Position numbers and translations under genes: made by a program
Assembly: GCA_947498785.1 (NCBI GenBank)
Contig: CANMLS010000018.1
Coordinates: 34,529-98,528, forward strand
Source: an uncultured Aquimarina sp.
Lineage (GTDB): Bacteria > Bacteroidota > Bacteroidia > Flavobacteriales > Flavobacteriaceae
DNA: 64,000 nt
Reading direction: 5' to 3'
Shown: positions 26,524 through 35,104 of the stretch, piece by piece
Layout of the letters: each line of letters opens with the position of its first letter
How positions within the stretch are numbered: position 1 is the first letter of the stretch
The notes under the pieces: generated by a model
What the model saw: the letters and a program-made list of their open reading frames with translations, nothing else
The model's database searches: none
Told to the model about the DNA's origin: nothing

Positions 26524-27063
26524 AATAGTTATAATTTAAAGTATATGTGTCGAACTTTATTCATGTTAGTGATATTCGATGTTTTTCAGGTGTACATGTT
26601 ATAGCTAAATTTAATTTTTTTAGGTATACTTCTAAAAATAAATATTTTAGAGGAGGAAATACCATGGAGTAATATTTTATAATATCTGATGAATGAATTG
26701 GATCTATGAACTATGGTAAACTTTTCTAAACCTATTTTTCTTTAATATATAATACAAACACTTTTTTACTCAATTCTTCATCCTTTTATACATTTTGGTG
26801 CGGCTAAGAAGTATAAAAAACACTATTCTATTCCAGAATCAAAAGAGTTTAAATTTGACTAAAATTAAATATTTTACTTAACCATTATTGTTTTGTTAAA
26901 TTAATGTTATAAAAAACATAATTTTTACTTAATTTTAAGCCATTTACCACATTATGTGAGGTTTATACAAAATACGACTTAAGTAAAATATTAATTTAAC
27001 AGATATAACCTGTCAAAGTAAAGGTGAGGGGAAGCCTTTTTGAGGGTTATGTAAAATGAACAA
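26524..27063. other. Gene-free gap holding a second decayed repeat copy
   Basis: 540 bp with no supported ORF. It contains repeat copy C (26712-26860). At 26650 a run GAGGAGG precedes ATG-GAG-TAA, a two-codon frame that I do not call. No clear promoter for the downstream deacylase gene is recognised. Confidence 0.55.
26712..26860 (-). repeat. Decayed copy C of the 160-bp inverted-repeat element
   Basis: Aligns with the reverse complement of the element at 34460-34620 through the blocks CTTTTTTACTCAATT, TTTT-TAC, GCGGCTAAGAAG, AAAAAACACT, AGAATCAAAA and GTTTAAA. About 20 bp are missing after the AAAAAACACT block. Orientation is the same as copy B. Confidence 0.6.
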
Positions 27064-28335
27064 ATGAAGCATAAGGGATGTTATTTGCTCATTTTTTTTA
27101 TTGGGATAAAGGTATTTGGTCAAGTACAAGATAGCATATACAAGAGACCATTTTTTATAGTGCCAGAAATTTTAGTAGGAAAAACGGGAGAAGCTAATAC
27201 TGGTTTTCCAGAAACCAAATTACAAAAATCTTTTTTTATTAGTTTAGGAAGGCATAATAAGATGTATGATCAACAATGGGCAATCTTATTAGGGTATCCT
27301 AAAACTGGAATTTCTCTTGGTGTCACTAATTTTGGAAATACTGAAAAATTAGGAATGGCATATACATTAATGCCATTTATTGAAGTTGGGATATTTAGTA
27401 AGTATTCTAATAGATGGAATTTAAATATAGGTATGGGGAGTTCTTACATTGATAAACAATTTAACCCAGATACTAATCCATTTAATCACGCTGTAACGAC
27501 AAAAATAAATTGGGCTTTTAGGTCATTTGTTTATTATGATCTATTAAAAGGAGAAACGATAAATTGGCGTTTGGGATTTGGATATACTCATTATTCTAAT
27601 GGGCATACTAGATTGCCAAATCAAGGGCTTAATTCTTTTTTGATCAGCTTATCATCAAGTATCGGAAAAGAAGACCAAACTCCTGATTCGTACCAAGTTA
27701 TTCAAGAAGACTATAGAATTCGTACTTCAGAAACTTATTTTTCTGGAAGAATAGGCATTGGACAAAATGTCCTTTCGCGTATTTATAACGATAAAAAAGA
27801 AGTATATTCAGTAGCACTTTCTGCTGGTAAAATCATAAATAGAACCTTTAAGTTTGGAGCTGGTTTTTACTATCGATTTTATGAACAATATTATGATCAT
27901 ATAAAGGAAAATGGAGAGTTAATAAGTGAGCAAGTACCTAATTTTAGAGAAAACCCTTACCATTATGCAACAAATCTAGGTGTTTTTGTCAGTACAGAAC
28001 TTTTAATGGGGCATTTGGGTGTCGAGATTGACCTTGGTGTAAACATTTATAAACCTTTTTATAAAATTGACTGGCAACTCAGTCAGGGATATTTTTTTAA
28101 TGGTGAATACGTTAGATTTGGAGAATTAGATTCGTATTATCAAATAAAAAGAACCATATCTTCTAAGCTTGGGATAAAATATTATTTGTTCAATACCAGT
28201 AAGTCTCCTAAGAGTAATATATTTTTGGGAGCGAGTATTAATGCCAATCTTGGGCAAGCTGATTTTTCTGATCTTAGTTTGGGATATGTATATAGATTCA
28301 ATATTAGAGAAAAAAAGAAAATACGTTCTAATTAG
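27064..28335 (+). CDS. PagL-like lipid A deacylase / acyloxyacyl hydrolase family protein
   Basis: 423 residues. Short signal peptide (cleavage near FGQV, residue 20), then an outer-membrane barrel. The segment RLGFGYTHYSNGHTRLPNQG (about 170-190) carries the His-x-Ser-Asn motif that forms the catalytic pair of PagL-type lipid A 3-O-deacylases. At 423 residues the protein is more than twice PagL size; the extra C-terminal half (about 215-423) is again strand-rich and could be a second barrel or an enlarged one. It probably acts on lipid A in the outer membrane. The stop overlaps the end of convergent meaB by 4 bp. Confidence 0.82.
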   Translation: MKHKGCYLLIFFIGIKVFGQVQDSIYKRPFFIVPEILVGKTGEANTGFPETKLQKSFFISLGRHNKMYDQQWAILLGYPKTGISLGVTNFGNTEKLGMAYTLMPFIEVGIFSKYSNRWNLNIGMGSSYIDKQFNPDTNPFNHAVTTKINWAFRSFVYYDLLKGETINWRLGFGYTHYSNGHTRLPNQGLNSFLISLSSSIGKEDQTPDSYQVIQEDYRIRTSETYFSGRIGIGQNVLSRIYNDKKEVYSVALSAGKIINRTFKFGAGFYYRFYEQYYDHIKENGELISEQVPNFRENPYHYATNLGVFVSTELLMGHLGVEIDLGVNIYKPFYKIDWQLSQGYFFNGEYVRFGELDSYYQIKRTISSKLGIKYYLFNTSKSPKSNIFLGASINANLGQADFSDLSLGYVYRFNIREKKKIRSN

Positions 28336-29411
28336 TCTGTTTTTTTACTTAAATTAAATAAATATCGAGCAGCAGCAAAGGGAGTGATTTTGTGTTGTTG
28401 GACATTTTGAATTTGTAAATCTAATTCATTTTTGATTTTTGGGTTTGTATAAAATGAACTTTTTAATTGTTCTTCTATAGTTTGAAGAAGCCAAAATTTA
28501 TTTTGTTGAATTCTGTTTTCTTCAAAAAAGCCATTTTTAGAAGTAACGTCTTGGAATTTCAAGATTAATTTCCAAATATCTTCAATACCAGAACCTTCTA
28601 TAGCACTACATGTTAGTACTTCTGGCAACCAGGTATTTTGCGAGACTGGATATAAATGTAATGCTTTTCTAAATTGATTTTTGGCTTTTCTTGCGCTTAA
28701 TATATTATCACCATCTGCTTTATTAATGACCAGAGCATCAGCCATCTCTATAATACCTCTTTTAATACCTTGTAATTCATCACCTGCACCTGCTAATTTT
28801 AACAATAAAAAGAAATCTACCATGCTATGTACGGCTGTTTCACTTTGTCCTACACCTACAGTTTCAATGATAATAACATCATATCCAGCAGCTTCACAAA
28901 GAATAATAGATTCTCTGGTTTTTTGGGCAACTCCTCCCAGTGATTTCCCCGATGGCGAAGGACGAATAAAGGCTTCTGGAGAACGTACAAGAGATTCCAT
29001 TCGGGTTTTATCACCTAATATACTACCATGAGATATTGTACTACTGGGATCTACAGCCAAAACAGCAACTTTTTTCCCTTTTTGGATTAAGAGATTGCCC
29101 ATGGCTTCGATAAAAGTACTTTTTCCAACTCCTGGAACTCCGGTAATTCCTATTCGTATAGAATTATTTGCATAAGGAAGGCACATTTCGACAAGCTGTT
29201 GTGCTTTTTCAGAATGGTTTTGCTGTAAACTTTCAATTAGTGTGATCCCTTTACTTAAAGCTGCGGTATCTTTATTAATAATTTTATCAAATAAAATCTT
29301 TACAGAAACTTCTTTCTGTTGTAGTCTTTTAAACCTGTCAATAGCATATCCTATAGTACTAGTAGGTACTTTAGAAGTATGACTTTTATGTTCTGTTTGA
29401 TCTTTAGGCAC
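28332..29411 (-). CDS. meaB: Methylmalonyl-CoA mutase-associated GTPase MeaB
   Basis: 359-residue G3E-family P-loop GTPase. It protects and reactivates adenosylcobalamin-dependent methylmalonyl-CoA mutase and gates cofactor loading. Walker A is GVPGVGKST. The conserved VLAVDPSSTISHGSILGDKTRM, the RPSPSGKSLGGVAQKT switch, the IETVGVGQSE motif and the base-recognition NKADGDN are all present. The mutase subunits are not in the window, but a cobalamin adenosyltransferase is encoded at 43597. It is read leftwards, possibly from TAACTTTG at 29427-29434. Confidence 0.96.
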   Translation of the reverse strand: MPKDQTEHKSHTSKVPTSTIGYAIDRFKRLQQKEVSVKILFDKIINKDTAALSKGITLIESLQQNHSEKAQQLVEMCLPYANNSIRIGITGVPGVGKSTFIEAMGNLLIQKGKKVAVLAVDPSSTISHGSILGDKTRMESLVRSPEAFIRPSPSGKSLGGVAQKTRESIILCEAAGYDVIIIETVGVGQSETAVHSMVDFFLLLKLAGAGDELQGIKRGIIEMADALVINKADGDNILSARKAKNQFRKALHLYPVSQNTWLPEVLTCSAIEGSGIEDIWKLILKFQDVTSKNGFFEENRIQQNKFWLLQTIEEQLKSSFYTNPKIKNELDLQIQNVQQHKITPFAAARYLFNLSKKTD

Positions 29412-29499
29412 AAGATAGCTTTATGGCAAAGTTATAAATTCCTTATTTGGAAACCTGAAAAATTAATAGGATTGTATTATAATTCTAATAATTTATCTT

Positions 29500-30054
29500 T
29501 CATACTTTGATAGGAACAGCTATTGCAGTTCTATCCCAAGCCAAATAAAGTATTGTGAATTCATTCGCGTTTTCAAAATAAATAGAAAACTGTTCTATAC
29601 TATTTAATAGTGGTTGTGTTGGAACTTCTACAGTAAGAACATCAAATGCAGAGTCTCTTTTTGGAGTGCCATCCATGTTTACTCCCCATCCGTATTCCTT
29701 GTTATTGAAAATTACCTTCCATGATTTTGGGTTTGGGATAGTCCATAGCGTATAAGTACCAGCTTTAAGAGCGGTGCCATCTACAAAAATATCTCTATTT
29801 GTAGTAAAGCTTGTGGCTTCATTAGCTCCTGTTCTCCATACTACATTATAGGGAACCAATTTTCCAAATATTTCTCTGTCTTTTTTATATGGACGATTGT
29901 AAAATACAGTAAAAGTAGCATCTTTTGCCTTGTGAGTAATTACTTCTTCTGGGCTATGTTTTTTAGTATTGTATTTCATAAAGTACATTCCCGAAAAACC
30001 AATAATAACGAGCCCTAATAAGATAAAAACTATTCTTTTTAAAAGTTTTGGCAT
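29500..30054 (-). CDS. DUF2911 membrane-anchored protein
   Basis: 184 residues. One N-terminal transmembrane or uncleaved signal helix (about 6-26), then a DUF2911 domain with its hallmark VVWRTGANEATSFTTNRDI and ALKAGTYTLWTIPNPKSWKVIFN. The beta-rich domain should lie in the periplasm. DUF2911 proteins are very common in Bacteroidota; their function is unknown. It is upstream of meaB on the same strand, with an 88-bp gap. Confidence 0.88.
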   Translation of the reverse strand: MPKLLKRIVFILLGLVIIGFSGMYFMKYNTKKHSPEEVITHKAKDATFTVFYNRPYKKDREIFGKLVPYNVVWRTGANEATSFTTNRDIFVDGTALKAGTYTLWTIPNPKSWKVIFNNKEYGWGVNMDGTPKRDSAFDVLTVEVPTQPLLNSIEQFSIYFENANEFTILYLAWDRTAIAVPIKV

Positions 30055-30496
30055 AACGATTTGTTTAGTTTTTAAATATAGCTCTTTTACTGTTTAAAAT
30101 TATGTTTATAAATTCATAAAATAGGAAAACTTAAGATCATTTGGTTAATCTTACAATATTCATCAGATTTACTGCGCAAGTGTTTCTAACATTAGTTAAA
30201 ATAATATGCATATTTTCAGAAGGATGTTTACACTCAATGGACATGTGAATATAATGTATTAGTAGTTGAGTACAATCAAGTTTTGTTGTAAAAGGTCAAA
30301 TGCATTTTCAATCTGATCATCATGATGTTTGATATTCTTTTTTAAATTATACATAATTTATGTGGTAAAAAATTAATAAAATTATATGCGAAAGTCCGTT
30401 TTGGTCTGAAAACTTACCTTCTATTATAGTTAATTTTTTATCAAAACACTGATATTCAGTTATTTATTGTGTTAATATCCTTTTTATGTATAATTT
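30055..30496. other. Long gap before the first ECF sigma operon
   Basis: About 440 bp. The left half contains the gene relic at 30137-30354. The rest is AT-rich with no supported ORF. The ECF-type promoter of the sigma operon begins at 30497. Confidence 0.5.
30137..30354 (-). pseudogene. Possible frameshifted remnant of a small gene
   Basis: An ATG at 30352-30354 opens a frame reading MYNLKKNIKHHDDQIENAF and ending after 31 codons at LIVLNY. A second frame takes over at about the same place and reads HYIHMSIECKHPSENMHIIL, then NVRNTCAVNLMNIVRLTK, ending at 30137. Both parts have protein-like composition in AT-rich surroundings, so one frameshift in a gene of about 72 codons is a simple explanation. 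The family is unrecognised. Chance open frames remain possible. Confidence 0.35.
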
Positions 30497-30526
30497 TGCA
30501 ACACAGTATGTGTATTTTTCGTCTAT
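30497..30526 (+). promoter_or_regulatory. ECF-type promoter of the sigma operon at 30588
   Basis: TGCAACA (30497-30503), a 16-bp spacer and CGTCTAT (30520-30526). This is the AAC/CGTC pattern of ECF sigma promoters, with the same spacing as the two sites at 35035-35134. An overlapping TAATTTTG (30491-30498) could serve as a housekeeping -7 box. Autoregulation of the sigma operon is inferred. Confidence 0.55.
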
Positions 30527-30587
30527 ATAGATGAGTACAATTTTAAAACTGTTTTAAATAATATCACTAACCTAAAGTAAATTAAGT

Positions 30588-31133
30588 TTGTTACAAAGCG
30601 AGCTAATAGAACAATGTAGAACCAACGATCGTAGAGCGCAAATGAAGCTCTATAATAAATACTGTGATGGTATGTATTATGTTGCCTTGCGATTTTTGAA
30701 GGATCCGTTTGATGCAGAGGAAGCTATGCAAGAGTCTTTTATTAAAGCATTTACAAGGCTTCATCAATTTACAGGTGATGTAACCTTTGGAGCTTGGCTT
30801 AAACGTATTGTGATTAATAAAAGTATTGATATGCTTAAAGCTAAGAAAATGAATATGGTTGCAATTAATGAGCAAGTTATGACTACGGTCGAAGAACAGA
30901 ATGATTGGTCTGTGTCAGATTCTGTTACTGTGGATGAAGTAAAAAAAGCGATTGAAAAATTACCAGAAAAATATAGATATGCAGTCATGCTGTTTTTGAT
31001 AGAAGGATATGATCATAATGAAATAAGTGAAGTATTAGATATTACTCCAGTTTCATCAAGAACATTAGTACACAGAGGTAAAAAACAGCTACAAGAACAA
31101 TTAAAACATTTGAAAGATGGCACAAGATATTAG
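30588..31133 (+). CDS. ECF-type RNA polymerase sigma factor
   Basis: 181 residues. Region 2 contains YYVALRFLKDPFDAEEAMQESFIKAF and TFGAWLKRIVINKSID. Region 4 contains LPEKYRYAVMLFLIEGYDHNEISEVL and a helix-turn-helix ending SSRTLVHRGKKQLQ. Initiation is at TTG (30588-30590): the only in-frame codons between it and an upstream TAA are non-start codons. The gene overlaps the putative anti-sigma gene by 17 bp, the usual arrangement for a sigma/anti-sigma pair. Confidence 0.92.
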   Translation: MLQSELIEQCRTNDRRAQMKLYNKYCDGMYYVALRFLKDPFDAEEAMQESFIKAFTRLHQFTGDVTFGAWLKRIVINKSIDMLKAKKMNMVAINEQVMTTVEEQNDWSVSDSVTVDEVKKAIEKLPEKYRYAVMLFLIEGYDHNEISEVLDITPVSSRTLVHRGKKQLQEQLKHLKDGTRY

Positions 31134-31734
31134 AGAGCTATTAAAGCAAGATAGGCAGATTCCTTCAGAGAAAATAAAACAAGGACATGAATTCAGGTTT
31201 ATGTCCAGATTAGAAAAAGAACTTCCAAAGAAAAAAACACAAAATCTTAATTATAAGTGGCTTAAAATAGCAGCTAGTGTAGTTGTAGTTCTTTCTATTT
31301 CAGTTTTAACTTTTAATCAACTGGGAGGAGAAGATCTTAAAGGAGGAACAGAATTGGTTAATATAGATGATTCTACTGCAAAAAAATCTACTGTAAAACT
31401 AACTAAACAATCTTCGACACTGGCAGAAATATCTCCAGAATATCAAGAAGTAGAAAATAGCATATTGACCAGTATAAAATTTCAATTATCACAGATCACT
31501 ATTGATGATACAAATAGAGAATTGGTAGAAAGTTTTATGGCTCGATTAGATAATCTTGATAAAGAATATCAGAAACTAAATAGAGAATTAATAGAGGTGG
31601 GGCCAAATGTACAAAGTGTAGAAGCTATGATGGAAAACTTAACTATAAGACTGTCTCTATTAAATAGACTTAAAGACAAACTAAAAGAATTAGAGAGTAT
31701 AGAAAATGAAAATTACAATGAGATACAAGCTTAA
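31117..31734 (+). CDS. Probable membrane anti-sigma factor
   Basis: 205 residues. The cytoplasmic N-terminal 44 residues are charged (FRFMSRLEKELPKKK), followed by one transmembrane helix (WLKIAASVVVVLSISVLTF, about 45-63). The outer part is Lys/Thr-rich with a long coiled helix from about 145 to the end (LDNLDKEYQKLNREL, LNRLKDKLKELESI). I see no zinc-binding anti-sigma motif, so the role is inferred from the 17-bp overlap with the sigma gene and from topology. It also overlaps the next gene by 29 bp. Confidence 0.75.
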   Translation: MAQDIRELLKQDRQIPSEKIKQGHEFRFMSRLEKELPKKKTQNLNYKWLKIAASVVVVLSISVLTFNQLGGEDLKGGTELVNIDDSTAKKSTVKLTKQSSTLAEISPEYQEVENSILTSIKFQLSQITIDDTNRELVESFMARLDNLDKEYQKLNRELIEVGPNVQSVEAMMENLTIRLSLLNRLKDKLKELESIENENYNEIQA

Positions 31735-33088
31735 TTATATTACTGTACTTGGTATATTATGCTGCGCAGGATTATTTGCTCAGGATAAACAAGATAAGTT
31801 AAGTAAAAAAATTACAGTTGATAACGATGTTGTTGTAAATCTAAATACAAGTTATACTAATATTGTTTTTGAAACTTGGAATAAAAATACAATAGCAGTA
31901 GAAGCATATTTAGAAGGCAACGGTTCTAATCAAAATAGTCAACGTATTCTAGATAGCTGGCAGGTAAATGTGATAGGAGATAATAAAGAAGTAACGATTA
32001 GCTCTGCAGCAGGCAATTTGTGGAGCGGAAATGTAACAGCTTCTAGTATTAGAATGGACAAAAATTTACAAGAGTTAAGAATGTTAGGGCCAGTAATAAC
32101 AGATATGCTAAGTCCTCTTATGGAAAACATTGAAAAAAACCCTATGCCAAGTGCTCTTTCTGATCATCAAGCTAATGTTAACTACAGTAATGGTAAGGTT
32201 AATAAGAATGATGAAAAATATATTCAACAATGGGAGAGTCAAATACGAGAAAAACTTAGCGATGATGCAAGTAAGGAAAACCAAAAATGGGCTCAGTTTG
32301 ATAATACATCAAAAAGAGTGACTGGTCAAACAGAAATTCGTGTTGAAACTTGGGGAGAACAATATGGTAGACAGATGGATGCTTGGTCAACTCAATTTGC
32401 AAAAGATTTTGAAAATCAGCAAAATGGGACCGCTAATATAACAGTATATCAATACAGTGCCAGAAAAATCAATACAAAAAATACGAGTAAAATTATAAAA
32501 GTACGTTTGCCTAAAGAAGCTAGATTAAGACTTAATATCCGTCATGGGGATGTACAATTAGCCGAGAAATCCAATAATATCATAGCATCTCTATCGCATA
32601 CTAAACTATCTGCCAATGTTATCAATGGTAAACAGACCTTTATCAAGGCTTCATATTCTCCAGTATTTGTCCGCGAATGGAATAATGGTAGGCTAATTGT
32701 TAATTATGTGAAAAATTGTAGGATTCAAAATGCTAAGAATTTATTGGTCAATGCAGATTCAAGTAATATTTATATCCAAGAACTCAGTGAAAATGGAGCA
32801 ATCTCAGGAAGTTTTGGCATGATTACAATTGCTAAGTTAGGAGAATCTTTTTCTACTCTAGATTTGGCAGTTCAAAACAGTGATTTTAAATTAAAATTAC
32901 CAGATACGGCATTTAATTTATCTTATAGTGGAGCGCAAAGTATAATTTCTTTGCCTAAAACGTTAACAATAAATACCAGAAAGAATTTTGGAAATGTTTT
33001 TATCAATGGATTTAAAAAGACTCGTAGTACAGATAAAATGATTACTATTAATGCAAAATATAGTGAAGTTGTATTAAATAATAAATAG
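31706..33088 (+). CDS. Secreted DUF4097-like beta-helix protein of the sigma operon
   Basis: 460 residues from 31706, or 456 from the ATG at 31718. Signal peptide ending at LFAQ. An N-terminal strand region (VVVNLNTSYTNIVFETWNKNTIAVEAYLEG) and a C-terminal series of short strands (RLNIRHGDVQLAE, LLVNADSSNIYIQEL, ITINAKYSEVVLNN) are what DUF4097/GIN-type adhesin-like domains look like. Between them lies a charged helical insert (about 150-240). It is probably periplasmic or on the cell surface and is the third gene of the operon. Signal input to the anti-sigma factor is only a guess. Confidence 0.72.
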   Translation: MKITMRYKLNYITVLGILCCAGLFAQDKQDKLSKKITVDNDVVVNLNTSYTNIVFETWNKNTIAVEAYLEGNGSNQNSQRILDSWQVNVIGDNKEVTISSAAGNLWSGNVTASSIRMDKNLQELRMLGPVITDMLSPLMENIEKNPMPSALSDHQANVNYSNGKVNKNDEKYIQQWESQIREKLSDDASKENQKWAQFDNTSKRVTGQTEIRVETWGEQYGRQMDAWSTQFAKDFENQQNGTANITVYQYSARKINTKNTSKIIKVRLPKEARLRLNIRHGDVQLAEKSNNIIASLSHTKLSANVINGKQTFIKASYSPVFVREWNNGRLIVNYVKNCRIQNAKNLLVNADSSNIYIQELSENGAISGSFGMITIAKLGESFSTLDLAVQNSDFKLKLPDTAFNLSYSGAQSIISLPKTLTINTRKNFGNVFINGFKKTRSTDKMITINAKYSEVVLNNK

Positions 33089-33126
33089 TTTTTTGTAGTA
33101 AATAATGTAGTGTTAATTGTAAGAAA

Positions 33127-33161
33127 ACTCTATCGGTATATAAAACTGGTAGGGTTTTTTT
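33127..33161 (+). terminator. Terminator of the sigma operon
   Basis: ACTCTATCGGT (33127-33137) pairs with ACTGGTAGGGT (33145-33155), including a few G-T pairs, around a 7-base loop. Seven T residues follow. It sits 39 bp after the operon's last stop codon. Confidence 0.75.
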
Positions 33162-33607
33162 AGTTATTGTATTTATCAATAACCTTGTTTAGTGGTTTGT
33201 GAAATAATATGTTTTATGCTAAAAAAATGAAAAATGTTTATCAAAATTGGTTGAATAGGAGCAAGGTATTTACTTTTTCGGCCTTAAATCTAAGTATGTA
33301 AAATCACATTTTTGGTACGTATATGCGGAATAAGACGTAAGAATGGTCTGTAGTTTTTTCTTTTAATCTAGTTATTGATGCCTTTTGTCTGGTTTTTCCT
33401 TTTTTTAAATTGTAAACAACTCAAAATCAGTTATTTAATATTTTATATAGATAATTTTAACACTTTTTGTGTCTTTTATCGAAAAACAAAAACATTTGAT
33501 CTAAAAGTCTGATTTTTAATTTGTTTAACAATAATTATGTGATATCATTGTATGGTAAAACCGTAATAAAGTAAAGTTTAACCTTATTACTATTAAAGGA
33601 TACAAAG
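33162..33607. other. Gene-free gap before the duplicated-domain protein gene
   Basis: About 445 bp. The longest ATG frame on the plus strand is 30 codons and is not convincing. I see no repeat copy, no palindrome and no promoter clear enough to call. Confidence 0.4.
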
Positions 33608-34249
33608 ATGAAATTGATAGCATATTTTTTTAGTTTATTTTTATTCTTAAGCAGTTATGCAAATGACATGGATCAATCTTTAGAAGTAGAGATGAATGGT
33701 CTTATAGTGATGGTTGTGGATTTTGAAGATGGTGATAAAATTAAGTTATTCGAAATAGAAACTGGAGACCATATCCTTTCAAAAACACATGGAGAGGTAG
33801 ATCTTAGTCAATTACCAATAGGATCTTACTTATTAGAGAATAACGAAGGTCAATCCGTAGTTATAGAGAGGTTAGAAGAAGAAGTTAGTATTGAAGGAGT
33901 TGTAGAAAATAATAAAATAGATTTTGTACTAGAAAATGATAGTGAAAGAACTTTTGTTTCTGCAGAAATTAATGTAGAGCAAGAATTTATTCAATATTAT
34001 GAAAATGCAGAAACAAACCTTCTTTCTATTGAAAGAGATGGAGATATGGTTAAAGTAGTGGATTTTGAAGATGGAGATAAAATTAAATTGTTTGAAGTTA
34101 AAAATACAGTTCACATCTTGTCAAAGACAACCAATTATGTTGATCTAAGTCAATTACCTGCAGGTGTATATGTTTTGGAAAATGATAGAGGAGATTCTGT
34201 AGTGTTAGAGAAATTTGTAGATGAAGATCAGGTGGTTGCAGATATGTAA
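33608..34249 (+). CDS. Secreted protein with two near-identical T9SS-CTD-like domains
   Basis: 213 residues with a signal peptide (cleavage near SYAND, residue 18). It consists of two repeats of about 64 residues (29-92 and 143-206) sharing VVDFEDGDKIKLFE, HILSKT, VDLSQLP-G-Y-LEN and SVV-E. They are joined by an acidic linker. The pattern of strand, charged turn, vDLSqLPxGvYvLe, strand resembles the type IX secretion C-terminal sorting domain, but there is no cargo domain. It may be a small beta-sandwich of the same fold. The function is unknown. A strong terminator follows. Confidence 0.72.
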   Translation: MKLIAYFFSLFLFLSSYANDMDQSLEVEMNGLIVMVVDFEDGDKIKLFEIETGDHILSKTHGEVDLSQLPIGSYLLENNEGQSVVIERLEEEVSIEGVVENNKIDFVLENDSERTFVSAEINVEQEFIQYYENAETNLLSIERDGDMVKVVDFEDGDKIKLFEVKNTVHILSKTTNYVDLSQLPAGVYVLENDRGDSVVLEKFVDEDQVVADM

Positions 34250-34273
34250 TATATAGATACTAGTTATAAAAAA

Positions 34274-34304
34274 AACCTTTCAGGACACTGAAAGGTTTTT
34301 TTTA
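34274..34304 (+). terminator. Strong rho-independent terminator
   Basis: AACCTTTCAG (34274-34283) is perfectly complementary to CTGAAAGGTT (34288-34297) around a GACA tetraloop, with a T-run after it and an A-run before it. It is therefore potentially bidirectional. Confidence 0.85.
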
Positions 34305-34459
34305 TAGGTAAAAATTAATGATAACTATGGCAATGTTGTGTTTTTTCATGGTACGAACAAAAAAATAGCTGATTTTCATTTCCAGTAAATTCAAAGCATA
34401 ATTGAAATAAATATCCTAGTTAACTTATGTCATTTAGATTTTGAAGAGTAAATAATATT

Positions 34460-34620
34460 GAAGTGGTTTAAACTTTTTTGATTCTAGCGAAAAATAGTAG
34501 TTTTTTGATCAATTGAAGTGTTTTTTGCTCTTCATAGCAGCGCTACGAAGTAAGAAAAAGACGAAAATTGAGTGAAAAAGAGCATTTTTATAGCGAATTA
34601 AAAAAAGTTTAAACCACTTC
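34460..34620 (+). repeat. Inverted-repeat element, best copy (MITE-like)
   Basis: 161 bp bounded by a perfect 20-bp terminal inverted repeat starting GAAGTGGTTTAAAC (34460-34479 and 34601-34620). The interior is also symmetric: CTTCATAGC pairs with GCTACGAAG around an AGC loop, and TGCTCTT pairs with AAGAGCA. ATT flanks both ends and may be a 3-bp target duplication. There is no coding capacity. Degraded copies lie at 25876 and 26712. Confidence 0.75.
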
Positions 34621-34638
34621 ATTCTATTAATAATGGAT

Positions 34639-34995
34639 TTAGCTTTGTTTATCTAGATTTTTTGTCATGTTAAAACCAGTAAATAGTCCCGCTCCAGCCA
34701 TCAAAAAGATAGTTCCTGGATATGCTATATCTTCATCAACACCGATTGATAAATGTAAAAATCCAGCTATAAAAATCCCAATACCAACCCCCATTAATAA
34801 TAAAGAAAGGTTTAAGATAAAAACTTTCCATAAAGGAGTAACTCTTTTTTCTTTATTACTGTAAAAAATAGAAGCATCCGCTCCTTTTTCGATAAGTGCC
34901 ATACGTTCTTTATTCCTTGCAGCAACGAATAAATAGATTATTCCAAAAATAGATCCAAATAAGGATAACGGTATTAGTGTTTCAATAAAACTCAT
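34639..34995 (-). CDS. DUF6249 membrane protein under an ECF-type promoter
   Basis: 118 residues with three hydrophobic helices (about 7-25, 57-80 and 90-110). After the first helix comes the conserved ARNKERMALIEKGADASIF, the hallmark of DUF6249. It is probably an inner-membrane protein of unknown function. Its promoter carries TGTAACC-N16-CGTCTTA (35064-35035, minus strand), back to back with the identical promoter of the ECF sigma gene at 35142. It is therefore likely to be a member of that sigma factor's regulon and possibly part of its signalling. Confidence 0.85.
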   Translation of the reverse strand: MSFIETLIPLSLFGSIFGIIYLFVAARNKERMALIEKGADASIFYSNKEKRVTPLWKVFILNLSLLLMGVGIGIFIAGFLHLSIGVDEDIAYPGTIFLMAGAGLFTGFNMTKNLDKQS

Positions 34996-35034
34996 AATTT
35001 TTGATTTAAATGATTATACTGTTCGTTTTCTAAT

Positions 35035-35064
35035 TAAGACGGAGTATTATTCGAAGTGGTTACA
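35035..35064 (-). promoter_or_regulatory. ECF-type promoter of the DUF6249 gene
   Basis: On the minus strand, TGTAACC (35064-35058), a 16-bp spacer, then CGTCTTA (35041-35035). It shows the same seven bases in each box and the same spacer as the divergent sigma-gene promoter. Confidence 0.7.
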
Positions 35065-35104
35065 AAAAACAAAAAATATATTTTGTACTTTTTAATATAA
35101 TTTA

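Larger units (their letters stand above)
34250..34638. other. Gap holding a terminator and a complete inverted-repeat element
   Basis: 389 bp between converging genes. It contains the terminator at 34274-34304 and the best-preserved copy of the 160-bp element (34460-34620). No ORF is supported. Confidence 0.6.

Noticed and set aside
26650..26672. GAGGAGG followed by ATG-GAG-TAA, a two-codon frame with a strong ribosome site
   Set aside because: Bacteroidota rarely rely on such sites, and a two-codon ORF cannot be told from chance.
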